Assembly (NCBI RefSeq): GCF_021654575.1
Contig: NZ_AP024488.1
Span: 2,170,001-2,234,000 of the forward strand
Direction: 5' to 3'
DNA length: 64,000 nt
DNA from: Desulfoluna limicola
GTDB lineage: Bacteria > Desulfobacterota > Desulfobacteria > Desulfobacterales > Desulfolunaceae
A program made the translations under genes and the position numbers. A model generated the notes under the pieces. That model made no database searches. It saw nothing but the letters and a program-made list of their open reading frames with translations, and was not told the DNA's origin. Positions 9,606 to 18,684 of this stretch are shown here, piece by piece (position 1 is the first letter of the stretch; each line of letters opens with the position of its first letter).

Positions 9606-11899
9606 GCAAACCCCTGGTTATTGTGGAGTCCCCCACCAAGGTGCGGACCCTCAAAAAATATATTGGTAAAACCTACAATGTAGCGGCCACCTCCGGTCAC
9701 ATCAAAGACCTGCCCCCCAAAGAGATCGGCATCGACATTGACAAGGGGTTCAAGGCCAAATACCTTCAGATCAAAGGCAAGTCCAAGATCATCAAAGATC
9801 TCAAGGCTGCTGCTGCAAACACCACCGAAATCTACCTCGCCCCTGACCCCGACCGCGAAGGGGAGGCCATCGCCTTCCACACAGCGGACATCCTCAAAGG
9901 CAAAGATCGTACCTTTAAAAGGGTTCTCTTCCATGAGCTGACCCAGCGAGGCATCGAAGAGGCGCTGAGCAACCCCACAGAGCTCAACTACAACAGGTAC
10001 GACGCCCAGCAGGCCAGGCGGATTCTCGACCGGCTTGTGGGCTACCAGGTCTCTCCCCTCCTCTGGAAAAAGGTGCAGGGTGGCTTGAGTGCCGGCCGTG
10101 TTCAATCCGTGGCTGTTCGCATCATCTGCGAGCGCGAACACGCCATCCAGCGGTTTGAACCGGAAGAGTACTGGAGCATCGCAGCCGAACTGAAAGGGGA
10201 CACCGACACCTCATTCATCGCCAAGCTCGCCAAGGTGGACGGCAACAAAGTCGATATCAAAAATGGCGAAACCGCCACCGCCATGGTGGAGGAGCTCTCA
10301 AACACCCCCTACAAGGTGGAAAAGATCACGCGCCGCACCAAAAAGCGCAACCCACTGCCCCCCTTCACCACCAGTAAGCTTCAGCAGGAGGCCATCAACC
10401 GCCTGCGCTTTTCCGCGCGCAAAACCATGAGCGTGGCTCAGCAACTCTATGAAGGCGTGGATCTTGGCCCTGGCGAGCCCGTGGGCCTCATCACCTACAT
10501 GCGTACCGACTCCATCCGAATAGCCAACGAAGCGGCCGTGGAAGCCGGCCAATTCATCCACAAGAAGTTCGGCAGCGACTACGCCATTGATGCCCCCCGC
10601 TTCTTCAAAAACAAGAACAAAGCCCAGGATGCCCACGAAGCGATCCGTCCCACCAGCGTCTTCAACACCCCTGAAAAGGTGGCGTCCTTCCTTGATGAAG
10701 ACCAGCGGCTTCTCTACACCTTGATCTGGAAGCGCTTCGTCGCCTCCCAGATGCAACAGGCCCTCATCGACCAGGTCAGCGTGGCCATCGCCTCGGGACG
10801 CTTCACCTTCTCTCTGTCCGGATCCACCGTTCGGTTCCCGGGCTTCATGACCCTCTACGCCTACGATGACGCAAAAAAAGATGACGACAAGAAGCAACAG
10901 CTGCCGGAGCTTAACGAAGGGGAAGCGCTCTCCCTCATCAAGCTCGACCCCAAGCAGCACTTCACCTCTCCACCGCCTCGCTTCTCGGAAGCCTCCCTGG
11001 TGAAGGAGCTTGAAGAAAACGGCATCGGCCGCCCGAGTACCTACGCCACCATTTTGTCCACCATCCGAAACAAAGGGTACGTGGACCTCGTGAACCGCTA
11101 CTTCCGGCCCAGCGAGCTCGGCTTTATCGTCAACGATCTTCTGGTGGCAAACTTTCCCGATGTTTTTGACGTGGAATTTACCGCCGGGTTTGAGAACAGC
11201 CTCGACAAGGTGGAGGCCGCCGAAATCGACTACGTCGATCTGCTCAAGGAGTTTTACGCCTCCTTTGACAAAGAGCTGGAAGAGGCCACGGCCAACATGA
11301 TCAGTGTCAAAGGCGTGGGCATTGAAACGGAACTCACCTGCCCCCAGTGCAAAAAAGAGAAGCTTCACGTCAAGATCGGCCGAAACGGAAGCTTTATCGC
11401 ATGCAACGGGTACCCGGAGTGCGACTACTCCCGAAACTACGAACGCGACGAAAAGGGGGTCATCCACCCCATCGAGCCCTCCTTTGAGCTTGCCGAAGGA
11501 AAGGTCTGCGACAAGTGTGGCAAGCCCATGCTTCTCAAGCAGGGCCGTTATGGAGAATTCCTCGCCTGCAGTGGCTATCCCGACTGCAAGAACACCATGA
11601 GCGTCAACGGGGATGCAGCGGGCGGTACCGGCGCAGACACCGGCGTCTCCTGCCCTGAGAAAGGGTGTGAGGGCACCATCGTGGAAAAACGTTCCAAGCG
11701 GGGCAAGATCTTTTACGGGTGCAACAAGTACCCCGACTGCAGCTTTGCCATCTGGGAAAAGCCCGTTCTGCGAGCCTGCGAACTGTGCGGGGCACCGTTT
11801 GTGGTGGAGAAGACCACCAAGCGTGACGGCACCTTCCTGAAGTGCCTCTCCGACGGGTGCGACTTCAAAGAGCCCGTGGAAAAGAGTGAGGAGGGCTGA
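9602..11899 (+). CDS. topA: DNA topoisomerase I
   Basis: Type IA topoisomerase that relaxes negative supercoils. It has 765 residues and starts with GTG inside the dprA stop. The TOPRIM domain shows VIVESPTK with E9 and DPDREGE at 82-88. The catalytic tyrosine is Y299 in LITYMRTDS. GIGRPSTYA lies in the central core. The C-terminus has four zinc-ribbon modules beginning around residue 577. The first, second and fourth show CxxC starts (CPQC, CDKC, CELC), and the third has a wider CPEKGC spacing. The family usually has three to five such modules. The gene ends at a strong shared terminator. Confidence 0.97.
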   Translation: MSKPLVIVESPTKVRTLKKYIGKTYNVAATSGHIKDLPPKEIGIDIDKGFKAKYLQIKGKSKIIKDLKAAAANTTEIYLAPDPDREGEAIAFHTADILKGKDRTFKRVLFHELTQRGIEEALSNPTELNYNRYDAQQARRILDRLVGYQVSPLLWKKVQGGLSAGRVQSVAVRIICEREHAIQRFEPEEYWSIAAELKGDTDTSFIAKLAKVDGNKVDIKNGETATAMVEELSNTPYKVEKITRRTKKRNPLPPFTTSKLQQEAINRLRFSARKTMSVAQQLYEGVDLGPGEPVGLITYMRTDSIRIANEAAVEAGQFIHKKFGSDYAIDAPRFFKNKNKAQDAHEAIRPTSVFNTPEKVASFLDEDQRLLYTLIWKRFVASQMQQALIDQVSVAIASGRFTFSLSGSTVRFPGFMTLYAYDDAKKDDDKKQQLPELNEGEALSLIKLDPKQHFTSPPPRFSEASLVKELEENGIGRPSTYATILSTIRNKGYVDLVNRYFRPSELGFIVNDLLVANFPDVFDVEFTAGFENSLDKVEAAEIDYVDLLKEFYASFDKELEEATANMISVKGVGIETELTCPQCKKEKLHVKIGRNGSFIACNGYPECDYSRNYERDEKGVIHPIEPSFELAEGKVCDKCGKPMLLKQGRYGEFLACSGYPDCKNTMSVNGDAAGGTGADTGVSCPEKGCEGTIVEKRSKRGKIFYGCNKYPDCSFAIWEKPVLRACELCGAPFVVEKTTKRDGTFLKCLSDGCDFKEPVEKSEEG

Positions 11900-11960
11900 C
11901 CCGCCCATTTTGAGGGGGATGCAGGCACCAACGCATCGCCTCCTTTGATCCAGACAAAAA

Positions 11961-11992
11961 AAGGGGCTCGTCCGTTACCGGACGAGCCCCTT
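11961..11992. terminator. Bidirectional terminator between topA and efp
   Basis: A perfect 14-base-pair stem, 11961-11974 with 11979-11992, carries a four-base TTAC loop. It has A-rich sequence on the left and TTTTCTTTTTT on the right, so it serves convergent topA (plus) and efp (minus). Confidence 0.93.
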
Positions 11993-12024
11993 TTCTTTTT
12001 TCAACGATCCCCGGAGGGTGGTCC

Positions 12025-12588
12025 CTACTTTTTTACGCGCTCGGAGTATTCACCGGTGCGGGTATCAATACGGATCAACTCGCCATCTTCCACAAAGGGA
12101 GGCACCTGGATTTCATAACCGGTCTCCACGGTGGCGGGCTTGTAGTTGTTGGTGGCGGTATCGCCCTTCACCCAGGGGTCACACTTGGTGATCAAAAGGT
12201 CCACAAAGTTGGGGAGGGTCACCCCGATGGCACGGCCGTCGAACATCAGCACGGAGCACTTGGTGTTCTCTTTCAGCAGATCGATCACATCTGCAACCTG
12301 AGCGGCTGCAAGGAACTCCTGTTCGTAGTTCTGGGTGTCCATGAAGCAGTAGGCATCCCCATCAAAATAGAGATACTCCATTTCACGTTCTTCAAGGCTG
12401 GCCTTGGTAAATTTTTCGCCGGAGCGATACGTTCTATCGAACTGTGTCCCGGTGATCATGTTCTTCAGTTTGCACTTGTAAAGGGCCTGGCCTTTGCCGG
12501 GCTTTACAAATTCAAACTGAACGATCACATAGGGTTCACCGTCAATTTCGATTTTGAGGCCTTTCCGCAGTTCACCGCATTCAATCAT
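12025..12588 (-). CDS. efp: Translation elongation factor P
   Basis: Relieves ribosome stalling at polyproline sequences. It has 187 residues from the ATG at 12588, with AAGGAC about 8 bases upstream. The frame stays open to 12867, but the extra segment has no family similarity. The three EF-P domains are recognisable: KOW-like N-terminal (VKPGKGQALYKCKLKN), a central OB fold (EYLYFDGDAYCFMDTQNYEQ) and a C-terminal OB fold ending TGEYSERVKK. The residue at the modification site is lysine (K32 in PGKGQ), which fits lysylation-type modification rather than arginine rhamnosylation. No modification gene is in the window. Confidence 0.96.
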   Translation of the reverse strand: MIECGELRKGLKIEIDGEPYVIVQFEFVKPGKGQALYKCKLKNMITGTQFDRTYRSGEKFTKASLEEREMEYLYFDGDAYCFMDTQNYEQEFLAAAQVADVIDLLKENTKCSVLMFDGRAIGVTLPNFVDLLITKCDPWVKGDTATNNYKPATVETGYEIQVPPFVEDGELIRIDTRTGEYSERVKK

Positions 12589-13137
12589 CGTCTGTCCTTG
12601 TCTGTTTGTCGTGGCCTCGCATTTACCAGGCCTGTTATTATGATGGCTCCGTAGAAAACCGACCCGGCCTCCCCAAGTCCCCCCTGCCGCGATTGATCTT
12701 AACCGCACAGACAGCAAGGGCCTACAAGGCAGAGTTTGGGCCAACTCTTTACGAACGCATCTTTTATCATCGTTACGCTGACAAGCCCCCTGGCTGGAAA
12801 CGCAGACGGCACACCGGTTTTTTACCACAAGATGCCGCGCTTGGCAACGCCACCCCCCTATAGGCACCCAGGGCGTTTATCCGTTTCCATTTTCTCTCCG
12901 ATATGGTAAATGCACGGATTAAAGTGATTATATGGTGGCTGTACCAAAAAAATCCGTTCCTACGGATTCTGCGGTACCACATGACGCAACCTCTTGCGAT
13001 GCCGTCATTTAATGACCATCCAAACGATACCATGCCCGATGCCTCAGCGGAGAACGCGACCGGCACCCGGGCCCTGCGAAGCCCCCAAAAGGCGGCATCG
13101 CCCTTTATCAGCACCGATACCAACATAAAGGAATATC
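12589..13137. other. Divergent intergenic region between efp and guaA
   Basis: About 550 bases with no credible gene. It must contain the efp and guaA promoters, but no convincing box pairs were found. No purine riboswitch fold could be recognised by eye. The guaA ribosome site AAAGGAATATC closes the region. Confidence 0.5.
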
Positions 13138-14670
13138 ATGATATTAATCATCGATTTCGGCTCACAATTCAACCAGCTCATCGCCCGGCGCGTTCGAGAG
13201 TGCAACGTGTATTGCCAGGTCGACGCCCCCAATGTTGCCACCCTGGATTACATCAAGGAGCTCAAGCCAGAGGGCATTATTCTCTCCGGCGGCCCCTGCA
13301 GCATCTACGATGAGAACAGCCCCGTGGTGGACAGCGGCATCTTCGACCTGGGGATCCCTGTCCTCGGTATCTGCTACGGCATGCAGTTCATGGTCAAGAC
13401 CCTCGGCGGCGAGGTCAAGCGCTCTGAAAAACGCGAGTACGGATTTGCCGAGCTTCAGATCAAGGAGCCCTGCCAGATCTTCTCCGGTATCGACTCCCCC
13501 ACCCAGTGCTGGATGAGCCACGGCGACTCCATCTCTGACCTTCCCGAAGGGTTTGTCACCACCGGGTCCACCGACAACACCCCCTATGCCGCTGCCGCTG
13601 ATCCCGCACGAAAATTTTACGGACTGCAGTTTCACCCCGAGGTGGAGCACTCCCTGAAAGGGCGCGACATGCTGGCAAACTTCCTTTTCGACATCTGCGG
13701 GTGTGAAAAGAAGTGGACCATGGAAAACTTTATCAAATCCTCCGTTGCAGAGATCAAGGCCACCGTGGGCGACAAAAAGGTGATCCTTGGCCTTTCCGGC
13801 GGCGTTGACTCCACCGTAGCCGCAGCGTTGATCCACAGGGCCATCGGTCGCAACCTCACCTGCATCTTCGTGGACAACGGCCTGATGCGACTCAATGAGC
13901 GGGAAAAACTCGAAGAGTCCCTCACGGGCAAACTCGACCTCAACATCAAGTTTGTGGATGCTTCCGAACGCTTCCTCTCCGCCCTTGACGGGGTCACAGA
14001 CCCGGAGAAGAAACGTAAGCTCATCGGCAACATCTTCATCGATGTCTTTGAAGACGAAGCCGCAAAGGTCGAAGATGCCGAGTTCCTCGCCCAGGGAACC
14101 CTCTACCCGGATGTCATCGAGTCTCAGTCTGTCTTCGGAGGCGCATCGGATGTCATCAAGTCCCACCACAACGTGGGCGGCCTCCCCGAAGACATGAAGC
14201 TCAAGCTCGTTGAGCCCCTGAAGTACCTCTTCAAAGACGAGGTTCGTGCCCTTGGCGAAGAGATGGACCTTGACAGTGAGCTCGTCTGGCGCCAGCCTTT
14301 CCCCGGACCCGGCCTGGGCATTCGCGTCCTGGGTGAGATCACCAAGCGCCGCCTCGACATCCTTCGCAAGGCAGACGCAATCGTCGTGGAAGAGATCAAA
14401 AAAGCCGGTTTCTACAAAAAAGTATGGCAGTCCTTCGCCGTCCTGCTCCCCATCAAGAGCGTGGGCGTCATGGGGGACCAGCGCACCTATGACTACACCA
14501 TTGCCATGCGCGCCGTCACCAGCAAGGACGCCATGACCGCTGACTGGGCACATCTCCCCCACGACCTCCTTGCCAGGATCTCCAACCGGATCATCAACGA
14601 GGTCAACGGAGTCAACCGCATGGTGTACGACATCACCTCCAAACCACCCGGAACCATTGAGTGGGAATAG
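13138..14670 (+). CDS. guaA: GMP synthase (glutamine-hydrolysing)
   Basis: Converts XMP to GMP using glutamine and ATP, the last step of GMP synthesis. It has 510 residues. The N-terminal class I glutamine amidotransferase has C79 in GICYGMQ, and H166 and E168 in FHPEVEH. The ATP pyrophosphatase P-loop is LSGGVDS at 219-225. The C-terminal dimerisation domain contains [16 protein letters not shown] and ends [11 protein letters not shown], the family terminus. AAGGAAT precedes the start. The next gene begins 6 bases after the stop, suggesting cotranscription. Confidence 0.98.
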   Translation: MILIIDFGSQFNQLIARRVRECNVYCQVDAPNVATLDYIKELKPEGIILSGGPCSIYDENSPVVDSGIFDLGIPVLGICYGMQFMVKTLGGEVKRSEKREYGFAELQIKEPCQIFSGIDSPTQCWMSHGDSISDLPEGFVTTGSTDNTPYAAAADPARKFYGLQFHPEVEHSLKGRDMLANFLFDICGCEKKWTMENFIKSSVAEIKATVGDKKVILGLSGGVDSTVAAALIHRAIGRNLTCIFVDNGLMRLNEREKLEESLTGKLDLNIKFVDASERFLSALDGVTDPEKKRKLIGNIFIDVFEDEAAKVEDAEFLAQGTLYPDVIESQSVFGGASDVIKSHHNVGGLPEDMKLKLVEPLKYLFKDEVRALGEEMDLDSELVWRQPFPGPGLGIRVLGEITKRRLDILRKADAIVVEEIKKAGFYKKVWQSFAVLLPIKSVGVMGDQRTYDYTIAMRAVTSKDAMTADWAHLPHDLLARISNRIINEVNGVNRMVYDITSKPPGTIEWE

Positions 14671-14676
14671 GTCAGT

Positions 14677-15486
14677 ATGGACAAGAAAGACGACGGTCGC
14701 TTTGTATTCGGAGCCGACGACAAACATGAACCGGTAACCTTCGGTGAGGGAGAGCGCTCGCGGCTGGACAGCCTGAGCCTTAAAGTCACCCTCATCGCCA
14801 TCATCATGCCCTGCCTCATCGGCATCGTGATGATCTTTGGTTACATCGACATGAACCGACGGGTCGCAAGCTTTAAGGACACCGGATCCGAGGAGGTGCG
14901 CAATGCCTCCAAGGACATGGAACGCATGGTCTCTTCCCTCCAGGTGAAAAACGCCCGGCTGGAAAAACTTCTGGCCGAAGAGATGGGAGCGATCAAGACG
15001 CGCCTCTCAACCCTGGAGACCAAGATCAGCAAAGCCCGGAAGGATGTCGATTTCATTACGGCCACCCGACTCACCAAGAAGCAGGCCACCGCCCGCCTCG
15101 AAACCCTTCAGACCCGGTTGGACAAGAACGACAAGGCCCTGGCCCTGGTTCAGTCCGATGCAGCCGAAACCATCGACCGCACCCGGACCCTGGAGAAGAA
15201 GGCCGCAGAAGAGTCCAAGAGCCTGACCCGGCTCAAGGCAGACCTTTCCGCAGCCCAGAAAGAGGTGAGCGCCCTGTCCAAATCCATCCCCTCCGCAAAG
15301 GAGATTGATGCCCGCCTGAAGAAGGAACGCATCCTGATGCAGGTACGCATTGACGAAGTGCGTGCCTCCCTTGGCCAGCGCATTGACCAGGTGGAGAAAA
15401 AGACCCAGGGAACATCCGCTCCTGCCCCGGCAGCCCCCCCGAACTCACAGGCGGGGCCCATTACCGAACAGGAGCTCGGCGGCTGA
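14677..15486 (+). CDS. Single-pass membrane protein with long coiled coil, unknown function
   Basis: It has 269 residues and is not a family I recognise. A charged cytoplasmic N-terminus (1-35, DDKHEPVTFGEGERSRLD) precedes one membrane helix (about 36-60, LIAIIMPCLIGIVMIFGYI). About 180 residues of heptad-rich coiled coil follow (LSTLETKISKARKDV; LETLQTRLDKNDKAL; RLKADLSAAQKEV). The tail is short and rich in proline and alanine. The topology would place the coiled coil outside the inner membrane. It starts 6 bases after guaA, so the genes are probably cotranscribed, though a functional link to GMP synthesis is not apparent. The N-terminal polar segment could be a cytoplasmic docking motif. 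Coding status is secure from the codon pattern; the function is open. Confidence 0.8.
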   Translation: MDKKDDGRFVFGADDKHEPVTFGEGERSRLDSLSLKVTLIAIIMPCLIGIVMIFGYIDMNRRVASFKDTGSEEVRNASKDMERMVSSLQVKNARLEKLLAEEMGAIKTRLSTLETKISKARKDVDFITATRLTKKQATARLETLQTRLDKNDKALALVQSDAAETIDRTRTLEKKAAEESKSLTRLKADLSAAQKEVSALSKSIPSAKEIDARLKKERILMQVRIDEVRASLGQRIDQVEKKTQGTSAPAPAAPPNSQAGPITEQELGG

Positions 15487-15518
15487 TCCGTCGCGCCATT
15501 CAAATCCATGCTTAATTC

Positions 15519-15546
15519 AAGGGGCCATGCAATTGCATGGCCCCTT
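15519..15546 (+). terminator. Perfect 28-base palindrome upstream of 15560
   Basis: AAGGGGCCATGCAA followed directly by its reverse complement, centred at 15532/15533. It lies between the coiled-coil gene and the next gene, only 13 bases before the next ATG. It may act as an attenuating hairpin or a dyad operator; no T-tract follows. Confidence 0.55.
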
Positions 15547-15559
15547 GCCGTAGGAGCCC

Positions 15560-17086
15560 ATGACCACCAGCGCCGAAGATATCGAACGGCTCTTTTCCGC
15601 CTCAAGAGGCTACAATGCCCTGTTCCTTGCTGCCGGAGCCCTGGAAAACGCCTGCGACGAGAACCCGGAGTGCCTCACGGAACGTGGCGTCCGACTGCTT
15701 CTTGACACCCTGGCAGACGATCGCTTTGAACCCAGGCGCACCTCTCTCTTTTTCTACGGGCGCCTCGCCCGGGTCCTCACACGAACCGCCGGGCAACTGG
15801 GGCCACAACACCCCATCGCCCACATGTCCCTTGATGGCCTGACCGCCCTTGCAAACCACGCCACCGGAAACCGCCACACAGCCATCTGCGCTGCCTGTGC
15901 CCCCCTTGCGCCCCGAAACACATCCATCCCCCAACCAGAGACCACCGATTGCCCAACCCCCTGCACATGCCGTGACCTGCTGGAGGAAGCGGGCCTCTCC
16001 CGCTATACCACCCCAACCCACTCGGGCCGCAGTCTCCGCTATGAAGACAAGGGAACCATATTGGTGATCAAATGCGCCAGGCCCGGGGAAGACCCGAGGG
16101 GGCTTTCCTCCGAATGGCACTGGATGCGCCTTCTCGGAAGCCATGATTCCCAGGGCGGACATATACCGACGCCCCTTCGGGCCCCACTGCTTCGCATCAC
16201 GGGCCTGCCAAAAGGCGCGGCATCGGATACGGCCATCGCCTTTCTCACCAGCCCCACCTACTTCTCCTACCCCAACGAGCCCCTTGCCCCCATGGAAACA
16301 CCCCTTGCCACAAAGGTCATCGGTGACGCCGCCTTTTTCTTTGGTCGCCTGGCATCACATGGCATTCTCCACACGGCTCCTGTCCCCCTGTTTCACAACC
16401 GGGTCCAGGTGGACAGGCGCGATGATGAAGGGCTCTACCTCTGGCAGAAGGGAGGGCGACTCGACAGCTGGCTCACCTCCTGCCGGTATCCCAATTTCGG
16501 CCTCTCCGGCCTGCGGGACTTCGAGCACATGAAGACCGCGCCGGAGATGATAAGTGGTGAGTTCTACCGAACCATGGGCGATCAGATCCTGAGCCTGCTT
16601 CTCGTTTCAGGCAGCCACTTCCGGAGCCTGGCACCTTGCCCCCCCCACCACCCTTGCCCAACAGAAAGAGACCACCGCCCCCTCTTTGACTTGGAGAGCC
16701 TGGGGGCCATGCTGACGGCCATTGCAAATGGGTACCACAGAGGGTATACGGGCAGAAGCACCCCCTTCCCCCACGAAGCAGTAAGAGAGCGCCTTGCCTC
16801 TCGCATGATAGAGGAGATGGGAAGGGATCGCCATATGGAGGAGATCCTGAGGGCAAGGGACCAGATGACCATGGATGAGGCAGACCTCCGGAACTTTCTT
16901 ATCGATCGGGGATACAGCAGTGAGGGGGCGGAGAATATCCCTAAGGGAGCGGCCGATATTGTGCTCTTTACCGGCCCCCACCTCGGCCGGTTCAATGGCA
17001 AAATATCCTGTCCGGAGTTAATTGAGTTTACGGCCACCCTCGCATCCATTACAATAACGAACGGGTTTCTGGCAATGGCATCGTAA
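15560..17086 (+). CDS. Conserved protein, possibly SidJ-related pseudokinase
   Basis: It has 508 residues with no signal peptide. From memory of family names, the central block resembles proteins called SidJ-related pseudokinase in deltaproteobacteria; I cannot verify this here. Suggestive parts are TILVIKCARPGEDP (near 170-185, a possible beta3-lysine strand), the PVPLFHNRVQVDRRDDEGLY stretch near 280-300 (loop-like), and WQKGGRLDSWLTSCRYPNFG followed by LRDFEH. The N-terminal 1-110 looks all-helical, and residues 110-145 are cysteine-rich (ICAACAP, CPTPCTC), perhaps metal-binding. If related to SidJ, glutamylation or AMP transfer would be the expected chemistry, but that is inference. TAGGAG precedes the ATG. 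Confidence 0.6.
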   Translation: MTTSAEDIERLFSASRGYNALFLAAGALENACDENPECLTERGVRLLLDTLADDRFEPRRTSLFFYGRLARVLTRTAGQLGPQHPIAHMSLDGLTALANHATGNRHTAICAACAPLAPRNTSIPQPETTDCPTPCTCRDLLEEAGLSRYTTPTHSGRSLRYEDKGTILVIKCARPGEDPRGLSSEWHWMRLLGSHDSQGGHIPTPLRAPLLRITGLPKGAASDTAIAFLTSPTYFSYPNEPLAPMETPLATKVIGDAAFFFGRLASHGILHTAPVPLFHNRVQVDRRDDEGLYLWQKGGRLDSWLTSCRYPNFGLSGLRDFEHMKTAPEMISGEFYRTMGDQILSLLLVSGSHFRSLAPCPPHHPCPTERDHRPLFDLESLGAMLTAIANGYHRGYTGRSTPFPHEAVRERLASRMIEEMGRDRHMEEILRARDQMTMDEADLRNFLIDRGYSSEGAENIPKGAADIVLFTGPHLGRFNGKISCPELIEFTATLASITITNGFLAMAS

Positions 17087-17180
17087 CCCCTGAGCAGGCA
17101 ACAAAAGAAGAGGCTTACACATGAAGCCCGAGGCTGTCGCTCAACCAACACAGCTGGGCGCGTCGGAATCGTCATCAACG

Positions 17181-17233
17181 CCTGTTTGTCGAACGTTTCA
17201 AGAACTTGCCCCCCGGCAGGGCCGCCGGAGGCA
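17181..17233 (-). repeat. Dispersed repeat family R1, reverse copy
   Basis: The order CCTGTTTGTCGAACGTTTC, then CCCCCCGGCAGGGCCGCCGGAGGC, is the reverse complement of the R1 repeats at 42497, 43646 and 52615, where a GGCGGCCCTGCCGGGGGC block is followed by AAACTTTTGAAAAGTTTGAC. The second arm is degraded here. Confidence 0.7.
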
Positions 17234-17312
17234 AATTTAAGCTGAATCGTTACCCGACAATCCCACATACTGATGTAAAAAATGCCCCACCACAGGAAAA
17301 GGAAGGCTATCC

Positions 17313-17753
17313 TTGGTCATCTACAATGACATCTATCAATGGAAAGGCCCCAAAGGCGGGTGCAGCGGGTGCACCGGATACGAATCCGAATGCCATCCCT
17401 TCCTCATCACCTGCCGGCTGCGCATTGTGGACCTGGCCCTGGGGGCCCCTGAGGTCATGCACATGAAACGCCATGTGGTGATGGCCGAAGACATTTCCGA
17501 TGGACCGCGTCGTCGCATCTGCGCCGAAAGCTTAGGGCGCCACATCTTCCAGGAATTCAACCTGGACATCAAACGCACCCTCTGGATCGAATGCGACCCC
17601 TTCCTCAAAGAGACCTTCCACGTGGCCCAGTTCACCCCCTCCTACCACGACGGCCTGGAGATGATCTACACCATCGACTGGCGCCCCCTCCTCACCGCCG
17701 AGAAAGCACTGTTCGAAGACCACCTGCTCGAATTTTCCAACAAAAAAGCCTAA
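17313..17753 (+). CDS. Hypothetical protein with cysteine-rich N-terminus
   Basis: It has 146 residues and is not recognised. A TTG start at 17313 is preferred because AAAAGGAAGG lies just upstream. The first 35 residues carry GGCSGCTGYESECHP and a later cysteine (ITCRL), which could bind a metal. The middle and C-terminal parts read as a compact alpha/beta fold (HIFQEFNLDIKRTLWIEC; GLEMIYTIDWRPLLTAEK). There is no signal peptide or membrane segment. It stands alone, flanked by repeats on both sides. Coding is supported by sensible amino acid use and the ribosome site. Confidence 0.65.
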   Translation: MVIYNDIYQWKGPKGGCSGCTGYESECHPFLITCRLRIVDLALGAPEVMHMKRHVVMAEDISDGPRRRICAESLGRHIFQEFNLDIKRTLWIECDPFLKETFHVAQFTPSYHDGLEMIYTIDWRPLLTAEKALFEDHLLEFSNKKA

Positions 17754-17789
17754 CAAAAACAAAGACCTCCAGCGACAAGGGGATAGACC

Positions 17790-17862
17790 CCCTTGACCCC
17801 AGGTTCGCGAACACTCCGAGACCTCGTTCCTCGGTCACGTCATATTCGCTGACGGGCCACTG
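17790..17862 (+). repeat. Dispersed repeat family R5, copy 1
   Basis: GTTCGCGAACACTC, CCTCGTTCCTCGG and ATTCGCTGACGGGC occur in this order. The same three blocks appear at 40752-40830 on the plus strand, and in reverse complement at about 50640-50705 as GCAAATGCTC, CCTCGTTCCTCGG and TTTGCTTACGGGC. It follows the hypothetical gene at once. Confidence 0.65.
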
Positions 17863-17946
17863 ATTAAAACCTATTCCGTATGGAATTTCGACAGTGGCCC
17901 CACAGTATTCCGGGGCTTGAAAAAGCATCTGAATAATCTCCAGCTA

Positions 17947-18060
17947 TGGAGGCGGGCGTAGTCCGCAGCGAACGCCCTTGCGATTTGGCCCGAGGTACGA
18001 GGGACAAATCGCAAGGGCAATCCGCTTTCGAGGTGGTTCACCTCGCCGCCGGAGGCATGC
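17947..18060 (+). repeat. Dispersed palindromic repeat family R2, copy 1
   Basis: About 114 bases run from GGAGGCGGGC to GCCGCCGGAGGCATG. Inside are a hairpin arm pair (CCCTTGCGATTTG... with CAAATCGCAAGGG) around ACGAGG, and a second hairpin CGAGGTG...CACCTCG. A near-identical copy lies at 41063-41174, and a third, split by the group II intron, at 43800-43863 and 45965-46001. It lies after the hypothetical gene and before the convergent MarC-family gene, so it may also act as a transcription barrier. Confidence 0.85.
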
Positions 18061-18075
18061 GCACGTATCGGTTAT

Positions 18076-18684
18076 CTAAATACTGGCAAGCTGCCGGATG
18101 CCGTCGGCGATGAACTGGATGGCAAGGGCAGCGAGGATCACGCCGAAGAGACGTTTGATGATGTCGTCGCCGGTGCTGCCGATGCACTTCATGATGGCAT
18201 CGGAAAAGAGAAAGGCGGCCAGGGTAATGCCGTTGATGATGAGAACCGAGCCCATCACCGAAACCACCTCGGCGGTGCCGGAGGCACCGGAAAAGAGCAG
18301 GATGGTGAGGGTCAGGCAGCCGGGGCCGGACAAGAGAGGGATGGACATGGGGTAGACGCTGATGTCCGTGAGCCCCTGAAGCGACTCACCGTCCGTTTTG
18401 GTCTCAGCCCCTGTGATCATGTGAAAGGCTGTGTAAAAGAGCAGCAGCCCACCTGCCACACGCAGCGCCTCGATGCTGATGCCGAGGCGGGTGAGTATCG
18501 ACTCCCCGAAAAAGCCGAACGCCAGAATGATACAGGTAGACACAGCAATGGACTTCAGAGCCATATTTACGCGGTAGGTACGCCCCTTGCCGTCGGTGAG
18601 TGCGTAAAAGATGACAGCGGCCCCCAGGGGGTCGATGATGACAAAATAAGAGGTCAGGGCATGAAGGAAGGTTTCAACGGGCAT
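18076..18684 (-). CDS. MarC family integral membrane protein
   Basis: It has 202 residues with six predicted membrane helices. The N-terminal motif YFVIIDPLGAAVIFYALTDG is typical of MarC/UPF0056 proteins, as are GGLLLFYTAFHMITG and the central PLLSGPGCLTLTILL. The biochemical role of the family is unsettled; despite the name it is not established as a drug transporter. The start at 18684 has only a weak GGA upstream. The gene is monocistronic and convergent with the preceding plus-strand gene. Confidence 0.9.
   Translation of the reverse strand: MPVETFLHALTSYFVIIDPLGAAVIFYALTDGKGRTYRVNMALKSIAVSTCIILAFGFFGESILTRLGISIEALRVAGGLLLFYTAFHMITGAETKTDGESLQGLTDISVYPMSIPLLSGPGCLTLTILLFSGASGTAEVVSVMGSVLIINGITLAAFLFSDAIMKCIGSTGDDIIKRLFGVILAALAIQFIADGIRQLASI

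Noticed and set aside
10298..11908. 536-codon minus-strand frame opposite topA
   Set aside because: Antisense to topA, which has all catalytic and zinc-ribbon motifs.
12589..12867. N-terminal extension of the efp frame to 12867
   Set aside because: The extra segment is not EF-P-like and the ATG at 12588 has a good ribosome site.
13162..14727. 521-codon minus-strand frame opposite guaA
   Set aside because: Antisense to guaA; the translated sequence has no domain-like features.
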